Shown one piece after another: positions 15,998-22,517 of a stretch of 22,517 nucleotides of DNA (the stretch's first letter is position 1; each line of letters starts with the position of its first letter). Both the position numbers and the translations under genes were made by a program. Where the stretch lies: contig DASCNA010000085.1 in the NCBI GenBank assembly GCA_036011305.1, forward strand, positions 1-22,517, in the 5' to 3' direction. The DNA comes from DASCNA01 sp036011305 (lineage in GTDB: Bacteria > Verrucomicrobiota > Lentisphaeria > Victivallales > GWF2-38-69). A model generated the notes under the pieces. The model searched no databases and was not told where the DNA came from. It saw nothing but the letters and a program-made list of their open reading frames with translations.

Positions 15998-16231
15998 ATG
16001 ATAAGATGGTATTTCTATGTTTTTGCTGCATTAATATTAACTGTAATATTCGTTATTTTTACATCTGAGCAAAGACCATTTTTAATTAAGCAGAACAAAC
16101 CAGAAATCAATCAGAAAACTAATAAGAGAAATTTATCGCAAAATATTCTTAAGGTAAAAATCAATAACAGGAAAAGCAAACTAAAAAATATTCTTGCGAT
16201 TAGTCATTATACTCAAAGTAATACGGGATAA
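15998..16231 (+). CDS. Small membrane-anchored protein of unknown function, first gene of a sigma-54 operon
   Basis: A 77-residue protein that I do not recognise. Residues 4-22 (WYFYVFAALILTVIFVIFT) form one membrane helix or uncleaved signal anchor. The rest is a hydrophilic, strongly basic tail rich in Lys, Asn and Gln, with no cysteine or known motif. AGGAGA (15985-15990) is ideally placed before ATG 15998. The stop overlaps the leader of the next gene (SDR ATG 4 bases later), suggesting translational coupling. It is directly downstream of the -24/-12 promoter, so its expression should need an enhancer-binding activator. Being a real gene rests on this ribosome site and context. Confidence 0.65.
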   Translation: MIRWYFYVFAALILTVIFVIFTSEQRPFLIKQNKPEINQKTNKRNLSQNILKVKINNRKSKLKNILAISHYTQSNTG

Positions 16232-16235
16232 AATT

Positions 16236-16901
16236 ATGAATGTTTTAATTTTGGGTGCGACAAAAGGACTTGGAAAAGAAATTACTTTTGAATGCCTTAG
16301 TAAAGGATTTGATACTATAGAACTTGGTAGTTCCATAGATGAAAATCAAGTAAACGAAAATAGAATATTTATTAATTGTAATTTACTATCTACAGACAGC
16401 GTAAATGAGACAATTTTAAAACTTAAAAAAATAGATAAAATAGACTGTTTCTTCTGGGTTGCAGGCAGAATTTTGAAAGGCGATTTCTCTGATTATAACA
16501 CAGAAGAAATATTAAACACAATTGATGTGAATTTTAGAAACGCCATCCCATTAATTCATTATATATGGACTAGGATGCTGCAGTCAAAACAAGAATCAAA
16601 ATTTATTGCAATAGCTTCTTCTGCAGGTAAAAAACCAAAGCCAGATGAATCCATTTATGTAGCCACAAAATTTGCTCAAGTCGGTTTTGTAAGAAGTTTG
16701 GGAATGGCTGCAGGCGAAAGTAAAACAAAAGTGAGCCTTATTCTTCCTGGAGGAATGAAAACACAACTATGGGATAGTTATCCAACAAATGATTACTGCA
16801 GTTTTAACGATCCATCAAAAGTAGCTAAAAAAATATTTAATTTTATAGAAGTACAAAAGAAAAGTTACGAAGAACTCGAAATTCCAAGAGGAAGCGTTTA
16901 G
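16236..16901 (+). CDS. Short-chain dehydrogenase/reductase (SDR)
   Basis: A 221-residue oxidoreductase when started at ATG 16236, which makes the Rossmann strand begin directly (MNVLILGATKGLGKE). A longer reading from TTG 16194 overlaps the previous gene and adds residues with no family match. GATKGLG is the cofactor glycine motif. AGR replaces the usual NAG, and the catalytic residues are the Ser in AIASSAG and Y-x-x-x-K in YVATK. The protein is short for the family and substrate and cofactor are unknown. It is coupled to the small membrane protein gene, with 4 bases between stop and start. Confidence 0.87.
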   Translation: MNVLILGATKGLGKEITFECLSKGFDTIELGSSIDENQVNENRIFINCNLLSTDSVNETILKLKKIDKIDCFFWVAGRILKGDFSDYNTEEILNTIDVNFRNAIPLIHYIWTRMLQSKQESKFIAIASSAGKKPKPDESIYVATKFAQVGFVRSLGMAAGESKTKVSLILPGGMKTQLWDSYPTNDYCSFNDPSKVAKKIFNFIEVQKKSYEELEIPRGSV

Positions 16902-16954
16902 CCCAACTTAAATAAAAATATAATTGATAAGAAGTTACACATATATTTATAATT

Positions 16955-17404
16955 ATGAATAAATTGCATATAGTACATGCAGAAGAAAAAGATTTGGAAG
17001 GAGTTTTAAATCTTTATCAACATTACAATCATCCAATACCTCCTTTACCTAACTGCAAAACTACACTAAATCACTGGAATGAAATATTAGAGAATAAAAA
17101 TATACTTTTTTTCATAGGTAAAAGTAATGGTAAAATAGTGGCCAGCTGTTTTCTTATGATTATTCCGCAAATGGCCAGGCAAGGTATGCCATATGGATTA
17201 ATCGAAAATGTTATAACACATCCAGATTACAGAAAATCAGGATATGCATCTCAACTTCTTCAGCATTCAATTCAGGCAGCCTGGAAGCACAATTGTTTTC
17301 AGGTAATGCTGTTGACCGGAAATAAAGAGACTCATAAATTTTATACAAAAAATGGTTTCACTAAAGATCGAAAAACCGGATTTATAATATATAAAGGAAA
17401 ATAA
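16955..17404 (+). CDS. GNAT-family N-acetyltransferase
   Basis: A 149-residue acetyltransferase of the GNAT fold. Motif A is visible as ENVITHPDYRKSGYASQLL (84-102), with the acetyl-CoA pyrophosphate loop R93-K-S-G-Y-A. Motif B corresponds to NKETHKFYTKNGF (123-135). The acceptor substrate is unknown; antibiotics, amino acids, polyamines or protein N-termini are all possible. It begins 53 bp after the SDR stop, so it may belong to the sigma-54 operon. It ends 18 bp from the convergent formate/nitrite transporter, with no clear terminator between them. Confidence 0.88.
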   Translation: MNKLHIVHAEEKDLEGVLNLYQHYNHPIPPLPNCKTTLNHWNEILENKNILFFIGKSNGKIVASCFLMIIPQMARQGMPYGLIENVITHPDYRKSGYASQLLQHSIQAAWKHNCFQVMLLTGNKETHKFYTKNGFTKDRKTGFIIYKGK

Positions 17405-17422
17405 AATCTGTTGCTTTGCACC

Positions 17423-18292
17423 TTAATCCACAAATATTTTTTCATCATAATTATTTATGTTGGGAACATCTTTTTCTTTATTTCTAATAGAAATTACACA
17501 GAATTTTTTTATCTCTTTAACATTGTTGTTTGGTACAAACCAGTATGCAGCACCAATAATTCCTGCTCCTCCTAAAATGTTTCCGAATGTGACCGGAAGA
17601 AGATTATAAAAATATCCATTCCAAGATATTGTTTCAGGGTGCAGTGGATTAAATATCCCTAATCCCATCAATGTCATATTTGCAATACTGTGCTCATAAC
17701 CTGAACTGATAAATGCAAAAAGACATAAAAAAATCAGTAAAATTTTCGCAGTATCATTCCTAGTTCTGGTACACATCCATATTGCCAGGCAAACAAGCAT
17801 ATTGCACAGTACACCTCTAAAAAATAACTCTATGAACGGAGCATTCATTTTAGAGGAGCAAACTTTAAAAATAAACGAAGCCAATTCTGGTTTACTAGTT
17901 AAGCCTGACAGTGTAATTATATATGCAAGGGCCAATGATCCTATAAGATTTCCTACATAGCAAATTGTCCATAAGACAAATACTTGTTTCCATGTGACTT
18001 TTTTTGAAAGAGCACCTATTGCCATAACCATATTATTTCCTGTAAATAGTTCTGCTCCTGCAAATATTACCAATGTTAAAGCAATACTAAACGAAACTCC
18101 CATTAAAGCCTTTACACTGACTATTCCATTGGCTGCTAAGGGTGCTCCAAGTGAAAATATCAACATTATCCCCAACCCTATATAAACACCAGCCATTAAA
18201 GATAAAATAAAATATCCTATAAAATTTTCTTGAAAATATAAAAACTTATCACGTGCAGAGTTAGCAAAGCATTCAATTGTTTCTGTAACCAT
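17423..18292 (-). CDS. Formate/nitrite transporter (FNT family)
   Basis: A 289-residue inner-membrane channel with six hydrophobic helices. Family marks are AGAELFTGNNM (78-88) and SGYEHSIANM (197-206), the latter holding the central pore histidine H201. FNT proteins form pentamers and carry formate, nitrite, hydrosulfide or lactate anions; the sequence does not separate FocA- from NirC-type. In a fermenter, formate export is the simplest reading (inference). AGAGGT lies about 8 bases before ATG 18292. The unusual 34-bp palindrome in the shared upstream region may regulate it. Confidence 0.92.
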   Translation of the reverse strand: MVTETIECFANSARDKFLYFQENFIGYFILSLMAGVYIGLGIMLIFSLGAPLAANGIVSVKALMGVSFSIALTLVIFAGAELFTGNNMVMAIGALSKKVTWKQVFVLWTICYVGNLIGSLALAYIITLSGLTSKPELASFIFKVCSSKMNAPFIELFFRGVLCNMLVCLAIWMCTRTRNDTAKILLIFLCLFAFISSGYEHSIANMTLMGLGIFNPLHPETISWNGYFYNLLPVTFGNILGGAGIIGAAYWFVPNNNVKEIKKFCVISIRNKEKDVPNINNYDEKIFVD

Positions 18293-18644
18293 TAATTTAC
18301 CTCTGATTAATTTATTATTATATATCTAAAAGATCTTAATTTTTATGCAGTCTTAAAATACTTACGTTTACATGTATTGAATTCTTATGAGCAATTTTAA
18401 TGCCAACAGCTTAATTGATTCTGTATTTTTTAGTTTATATATAAAATTTAGTAAAAATATGAGAAAATAGGGATATTCAAAGAGATATCATTCAAAATTA
18501 CATACAATTTTGTAATTTTAAAAATACAAAATTGTAATATTTAATTATCTGTATTATCTTGTGAAGAGCTTTTAAAAATCTAAATTCAGAATTAAAGTAA
18601 GAGTAGAATCATATTTTATTTGCAATAAACATTCTATAATATAT
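18293..18644. other. 352-bp divergent intergenic region
   Basis: This stretch separates the formate/nitrite transporter (minus) from the NUDIX gene (plus). It is strongly A+T-rich and contains stops in all frames. On the minus side, TATAAT (18322-18317) could be a -10 box for the transporter, but no good -35 is seen. The main structure is the palindrome at 18503-18536. I see no small gene, tRNA or recognised riboswitch. Confidence 0.6.
18503..18536. promoter_or_regulatory. 34-bp near-perfect palindrome (double TACAAxxxTTGTA operator candidate)
   Basis: The arms are TACAATTTTGTA (18503-18514) and TACAAAATTGTA (18525-18536), exact reverse complements. TTTTAAAA in the centre is flanked by one mismatch on each side, so 32 of 34 positions are symmetric. 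Each arm is itself nearly palindromic. As RNA it could form a hairpin, but no G+C pairs or T-run suit a terminator. A two-site operator for a symmetric regulator acting on the transporter or the NUDIX gene is more likely. Confidence 0.5.
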
Positions 18645-19181
18645 ATGAAATGGGAAACGCTAAAATCCGAATATGTTGTTAATGATAAATGGCTTAAGGT
18701 TAGGGCTGATAAATGCATAATGCCTAATGAGAAAATCATTGAACCTTACTATGTACTGGAGTATCCAAACTGGGTGAATATAGTTCCTGTAACTGTCGAT
18801 GAAAAAGTTATATTAGTAAAATCCTATAGACACGGAATTGGTAAAATTTTATTAGAACTGCCTTGTGGCTTAATCGACAATACAGATCAATCTCCTTTAG
18901 ATGCAGCCAGGCGTGAACTTCTTGAGGAAACTGGGTATACAAGTTGCAATTTTATTGAAACAGGTATCGTATCACCAAATCCTGCAAATCATAACAATTT
19001 TACATATTGTTTTCTTGCGCAGGACCTCAAACTTGTAAAAAAACCTGAACTAGATGAAACAGAAGAATTGGAAATAGTTTTAGTTTCACTGGATAAAACT
19101 TTTGAAATGCTTAAAAAGGGCGAATTTCTGCAGGCACTTCATGTCAGTTCTCTATTTTATGCTGAAAGCTACCTTTGTTAA
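18645..19181 (+). CDS. NUDIX hydrolase (ADP-ribose pyrophosphatase-like)
   Basis: A 178-residue hydrolase. The NUDIX core RELLEETG (90-97) with its metal-binding glutamates is intact after GLIDNTDQSPLDAAR (75-89). The spacing from the Gly to RE is one residue longer than the canonical GX5EX7RE, and the first Glu of the box is not conserved. The upstream YVLEYPNWVNIVPVT and VKSYRHG blocks and the length fit the NudF/ADP-ribose pyrophosphatase group, which turns ADP-ribose into AMP and ribose 5-phosphate. It is a single gene; no strong ribosome site is seen before ATG 18645. Confidence 0.88.
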   Translation: MKWETLKSEYVVNDKWLKVRADKCIMPNEKIIEPYYVLEYPNWVNIVPVTVDEKVILVKSYRHGIGKILLELPCGLIDNTDQSPLDAARRELLEETGYTSCNFIETGIVSPNPANHNNFTYCFLAQDLKLVKKPELDETEELEIVLVSLDKTFEMLKKGEFLQALHVSSLFYAESYLC

Positions 19182-19370
19182 AAAGTATTAATTATTAGTG
19201 ATAAATATTTAGTTAAATGTAAGATTTAAAATATATATTATTCCATGCTAATCCGCTTTACAAATAAAAACTAGACATTGATTATACATTAGAACCTCAT
19301 GTTTAAACTGACCAATCCGGTTAAATTCCATAACACACAATTACTAAAACTTTTTCCTATGGTAAGCTAG

Positions 19371-19832
19371 TTAAGTATCATTGTTATCATGTGTTCTGCT
19401 ACTTATTTTATTTTTAAAATTAACCCAAAATCTGCTATGACTTAATGATAAAATAAGTATTACAAGTACAGTTACAAATACCGGTAAAGCAATCATGTTA
19501 ACTGCTACTGCTAACCCAACAGCGGCAGTCACCCATAACGTTGCTGCTGTCGTTAAACCTCTGGTAGTTACTCCTGATTTAAATATAACACCAGCCCCTA
19601 TAAAGCCTATACCACTTACTATCTGTGCTGCTATTCTGGAAGGATCTACTATGCTTTTATAAATTGATGGACCGGAAACGTGAGTAGATATAATACCAAA
19701 TAAACAAGCACCTAGGGCTATCGCCGCATAAGTTCTTATGCCTGCAGAACTATGATGTATTTCACGTTCAATCCCAATGCTAAAACCTAACAATGAAGCG
19801 ATAAAAACCTGTAAAATTAAATTCCATTCCAT
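19371..19832 (-). CDS. MgtC/SapB-family membrane protein
   Basis: A 153-residue protein with four to five hydrophobic helices and the family core: SIGIERE (18-24), SAGIRTYA (29-36), DPSRIAAQIVSGIGFIGAGVIF (63-84) and RGLTTAATLWVTAA (91-104). It lacks the C-terminal ACT-like cytoplasmic domain of Salmonella MgtC, so it is the short SapB type. Members are linked to low-magnesium adaptation, but the molecular function is not settled. A palindrome lies about 20 bp upstream of the start. 144 bp separate it from the phosphatase gene, which is upstream on the same strand. Confidence 0.92.
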   Translation of the reverse strand: MEWNLILQVFIASLLGFSIGIEREIHHSSAGIRTYAAIALGACLFGIISTHVSGPSIYKSIVDPSRIAAQIVSGIGFIGAGVIFKSGVTTRGLTTAATLWVTAAVGLAVAVNMIALPVFVTVLVILILSLSHSRFWVNFKNKISSRTHDNNDT

Positions 19833-19851
19833 AATAGACCTACTATATATG

Positions 19852-19867
19852 GTGTCTGTTCAGACAC
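19852..19867. promoter_or_regulatory. 16-bp palindrome GTGTCTGTTCAGACAC upstream of the MgtC-like gene
   Basis: GTGTCTG and CAGACAC are perfect inverted arms around a TT centre. A T-run follows on the plus strand, but no plus-strand gene ends nearby. On the minus strand it sits about 20 bp before the MgtC-like start, next to an ATATATAGT -10-like stretch. An operator or a leader hairpin of that gene is therefore the better reading. Confidence 0.45.
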
Positions 19868-19976
19868 ATTTTTAAGTTATCTTATTCTTTATGTATAAGT
19901 TCTACTGTTTCCCTAAATGCAGAAGCATCTTAGCTCTATTAACATCCTTTCAGTCAGCTATTAATCGCTAATTATA

Positions 19977-22178
19977 CTAATTTTTTCTCAATGCAACTAA
20001 AGTGACATCATCGAATCTACTACCCTGTTCAAAAACTTCAAGATCACTAAGTATGCTAAGGCATATTTCATTTATTTCTAAATTACGATTTTTAACGATT
20101 AAGTCCATTAACCTTTCTTCTCCATATTCTTTGTTGACAGGAGATACAGCTTCAAAGACTCCATCAGTGTACATTACTACCAAATCATCTTTTTTTAACA
20201 GTTTTGAACCCGAATTGAACTTTGTATCTGGGAAAAAGCCAAGTATAACACCGTCAAGTAAACCAAAATTTTCATATTTTCCGTCACCGGAAGCTAGAAT
20301 AGAACTATGATGGCCTGCATTAGCATAAGTTAATTCTCCTGTTTCGTAATTCAAATAAGCTAAAAACACTGTAACAAACATTTTATATTCGTTATCTATA
20401 CATAAATAATTATTAGTTTTTTCTAAGACTTTAGCCGGATCATTATGTTCAGTTAAACAGTAGCTTTTCAATAAAGCTTTTGCCATTGACATGAATAAAG
20501 CCGCCTGTATTCCCTTGCCGGAAACATCTGCTATTAACAGTGCAATTTTGTTTTCATTGATATAGAAGAAATCATAAAAATCTCCCGAAACATATTTAGC
20601 GGGTTTTAAGGTAGCAAATAAATTAAAATAATCATTTGAGAACTCTGGAGTTACTTTCGGTAATATAGACTTTTGCAGATCAGCTGCAATATTAATTTCA
20701 GTTTCATAAGCCTGCCTGGCTTTAACTTCGGTTTTTAAATTTTCCATATAGTTATTCAACTCTTCTCCAAGGTAATTAAAAGTTGAAGCAAGTTCACCAA
20801 TTTCTGAAATGACACTCTCTTTTATGTTAATATCAAAATGGCCATGGCCCATTTTTTTTATATTCTGTCTAATTCTATTAATCGGCTTGAGAAAAAAACG
20901 ACTGAAAAAAAAGATAGCAAAGAAAATCGATAAAAATAAAAACAATAAACTTATTAAAATAAAATGTATTTTCATTATATTTTCAGTTTTAGTGATTTCA
21001 TCTTTGGTTCTTGATGTTAATTTAATCAATGAATTTTGGTTTAATACATAACCTAATGTCCAGCCGGTAAAATTTATTCTCGAAAAAGCTACAATGTAAT
21101 TTTGATTATTAATTTTTAAAAATTCTGTTCCTGAACCTAATTTAAGCATTTTATCAGAAAGATTTCTAACAGCCTGATTGGAAGAAGCATTTAGCTTATC
21201 CTGTGAAGTTAAGACTAAATTATACAAACTGGAATCAGTATGTTTTGACAATGAAAATAGACTGTAATATTCATTAGGAAGTGCAATAATATATCCTTTT
21301 CTATCTAAAATGAATATAAATCCATTGTACTTTCCATTAATAGCTTTTTCTGATAAAGTTGAATGCTTGTCCTGCAATATATCACTTAATAATAAACTGT
21401 TTACAGTCTTATTATAATTGAGATCAATACCCACAAAAGCAACAGATTTACCTGAACTATCTTTGATAGGGCTATAAACAGACATTACTGATTTTCCTGT
21501 TATAATATCAATATATGGAGGGGTCCAGAAAACTGTAGCATTTTTATCAAATTTTAATACATTTTTTTGTATGAAAATAATTTTTTTATAATCTTTTTCT
21601 ATGGATTTAATAACATTAGGTTTATTATAGAAAAAACGATGAGGATATACTAAACAATAATTTTTATTATCGAGTACCCATATACTCAGAATATTTAGAT
21701 TACGTGTAAATAGATTTGAATATGTAGGGAAAAGTTCTGCTATACTGTTCATGCTTTTTAATATGCTATCAGGCATATTTCCACCGTCTTTCCCCCAATA
21801 AATTGCATTTACATTGTCCAGACTGTTTATATAATAATTTGTGTTTTTATAGCGCTGTAGTTTAATGAAGTTGCTAATATGTTCAGATCCTGTATTATAT
21901 TTAATTCTCTGTTTAACCTGATTACTCATAATAGCAGTTAAATCATTAACCTCATTAAAATGGTTGGAATATTCCTTTGCAGACCGATAAGCTATTTCCT
22001 TAAACAGAGTTGTAGATATTTTCTCAGTATTTTCTATATCAATTGAAACCGCAACATTACCTAGTTTTGTAACAGAACTTAATGAAATACTTGATAAGGC
22101 TATAGACAATAATACTAGTATCACTGTTGACAGGCTTATAAATAAAAAAGCAAGTTTTATTTTTCTTTTTTTAAACAT
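19977..22178 (-). CDS. dCACHE-HAMP-PP2C/SpoIIE-type sensor serine phosphatase (RsbU-like)
   Basis: A 733-residue membrane sensor. An N-terminal helix (9-33) is followed by an extracytoplasmic dCACHE-like sensing region (about 40-395, with SVYSPIKD...FVGIDL), a second helix (404-427) and a HAMP domain (428-480, starting RFFLKPINRI). A coiled linker follows, then a PP2C phosphatase domain (496-733). The acidic metal ligands are present: D533 in SGDFYDFF, D551 in ADVSGKG, D672 in YTDGVFE and D724 in RFDDVTL. Such proteins dephosphorylate STAS-domain anti-anti-sigma factors in partner-switching pathways. No STAS protein, anti-sigma kinase or sigma factor lies in this window, so its target is encoded elsewhere. 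The ribosome site before ATG 22178 is weak. Confidence 0.93.
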   Translation of the reverse strand: MFKKRKIKLAFLFISLSTVILVLLSIALSSISLSSVTKLGNVAVSIDIENTEKISTTLFKEIAYRSAKEYSNHFNEVNDLTAIMSNQVKQRIKYNTGSEHISNFIKLQRYKNTNYYINSLDNVNAIYWGKDGGNMPDSILKSMNSIAELFPTYSNLFTRNLNILSIWVLDNKNYCLVYPHRFFYNKPNVIKSIEKDYKKIIFIQKNVLKFDKNATVFWTPPYIDIITGKSVMSVYSPIKDSSGKSVAFVGIDLNYNKTVNSLLLSDILQDKHSTLSEKAINGKYNGFIFILDRKGYIIALPNEYYSLFSLSKHTDSSLYNLVLTSQDKLNASSNQAVRNLSDKMLKLGSGTEFLKINNQNYIVAFSRINFTGWTLGYVLNQNSLIKLTSRTKDEITKTENIMKIHFILISLLFLFLSIFFAIFFFSRFFLKPINRIRQNIKKMGHGHFDINIKESVISEIGELASTFNYLGEELNNYMENLKTEVKARQAYETEINIAADLQKSILPKVTPEFSNDYFNLFATLKPAKYVSGDFYDFFYINENKIALLIADVSGKGIQAALFMSMAKALLKSYCLTEHNDPAKVLEKTNNYLCIDNEYKMFVTVFLAYLNYETGELTYANAGHHSSILASGDGKYENFGLLDGVILGFFPDTKFNSGSKLLKKDDLVVMYTDGVFEAVSPVNKEYGEERLMDLIVKNRNLEINEICLSILSDLEVFEQGSRFDDVTLVALRKN

Positions 22179-22412
22179 TTTTAAGGTACTTGGTTAATAT
22201 AAAAACTAAAAAGTTACTATTATATTTTAAATTATTATGCCTTTTTATGCTATAAGATTACTGAATTAAGAATTTGAAATTTCTAAATTTGTCAATTATC
22301 AGTAAGCTGTGATTTACATAAATATATCAGTTAAGTATTTTATATTATGAATTCTAGCCATACACCATGGAGATGATAAATGCTAGATTCAAGTTCGAAG
22401 TGCAACCCTAAA

Positions 22413-22462
22413 TTTGCTTAAGAAGGTCAGTTGCTATATAATTCGACCTTTTAAGCGGCAAA
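22413..22462 (+). repeat. Hairpin inside the IS left end, before the transposase
   Basis: GCTTAAGAAGGTC (22416-22428) pairs with GACCTTTTAAGC (22445-22456) over 12 bp with one bulged base, and the stem can extend through TTTG/CAAA. It is immediately upstream of the transposase ribosome site (AAGGG, 22466-22470). A hairpin here could limit translation from transcripts that enter from outside (inference). Confidence 0.45.
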
Positions 22463-22476
22463 CTTAAGGGTTGAAT

Positions 22477-22517
22477 ATGAAAATCTATAAACAACTGACC
22501 TATGAGGAAAGATATAC
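22477..22517 (+). CDS. IS30-family transposase, N-terminal fragment
   Basis: Only the first 13 codons are in the window: MKIYKQLTYEERY. The KxLTxEER(Y/E) opening is typical of IS30-family DDE transposases, whose N-terminal helix-turn-helix recognises the element ends. AAGGG stands 6 bases before ATG 22477. Whether the gene is intact cannot be judged. Confidence 0.72.
   Translation, partial: MKIYKQLTYEERY

Larger units (their letters stand above)
22381..22517 (+). mobile_element. IS30-family insertion sequence, left end (cut by window edge)
   Basis: The left terminal region begins near TGCTAGATTCAAGTTCGAAG (22381-22400), which resembles the terminal inverted repeat of IS30 relatives. It continues into the transposase gene. 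The exact outer boundary and the target duplication cannot be fixed because the right end is outside the window. The element lies 200 bp upstream of the sensor phosphatase gene and points away from it. Confidence 0.7.

Noticed and set aside
16194..16235. TTG start adding 14 residues to the SDR
   Set aside because: The added residues precede the normal Rossmann start and overlap the 77-residue gene. ATG 16236 begins exactly at the first beta strand.
19852..19875. Intrinsic terminator on the plus strand
   Set aside because: The hairpin and T-run look right, but the nearest plus-strand gene ends about 670 bp upstream, so there is nothing obvious to terminate.

Overview
The window is A+T-rich, densely coded bacterial DNA with no rRNA, tRNA or CRISPR visible. 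It suggests an anaerobic, amino-acid- or organic-acid-fermenting bacterium, probably Gram-negative. The evidence is oxygen-sensitive 2-hydroxyacyl-CoA dehydratase activase proteins, a formate/nitrite channel, a set of CoA-ester enzymes, a sigma-54 (-24/-12) promoter, and a dCACHE-HAMP-PP2C sensor phosphatase. I cannot name the species from sequence alone. A low-GC gut anaerobe (for example Deferribacterota or spirochaete) is a guess.

Left part (1-5242, minus strand): a serine-racemase/dehydratase-like PLP enzyme is followed by a 964-residue double-BadF activase protein. 14 bp later comes its COG3581-type partner, which runs off the left edge. Next, on the plus strand, are a SurE-family nucleotidase with a signal peptide (5419-6444) and an APC-family amino-acid permease (6641-8197). 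A long hairpin at 8263-8307 separates these from the next, convergent cluster.

Central part (8338-15709): a tight minus-strand operon runs in the order fused CoA-transferase, ureide/sugar-type (GRP/UPS) transporter, FabG-like dehydrogenase, acetyl-CoA C-acetyltransferase. Together these could import a short-chain (hydroxy)acid, activate it with CoA, oxidise it and cleave it to acetyl-CoA, or run the other way. Divergent from it is a regulator made of two complete TetR units in tandem. The 255-bp gap between them carries two copies of a 22-bp direct repeat exactly 120 bp apart, one near each predicted promoter. Behind the regulator follow a YchJ/SEC-C protein, a SAM methyltransferase and a 58-residue DUF3606 protein.

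Right part (15710-22517): a sigma-54 promoter with a cluster of GAAC...GTTC palindromes upstream drives a 77-residue membrane-anchored protein of unknown function, a short-chain dehydrogenase and a GNAT acetyltransferase. Beyond these lie a convergent formate/nitrite transporter, a 352-bp gap with a 34-bp near-perfect palindrome, a NUDIX hydrolase, an MgtC/SapB membrane protein, the sensor phosphatase, and the left end of an IS30-family insertion sequence cut by the window edge.

The most interesting candidates are the tandem-TetR regulator with its repeats and CoA operon, and the sigma-54-driven small-membrane-protein operon.
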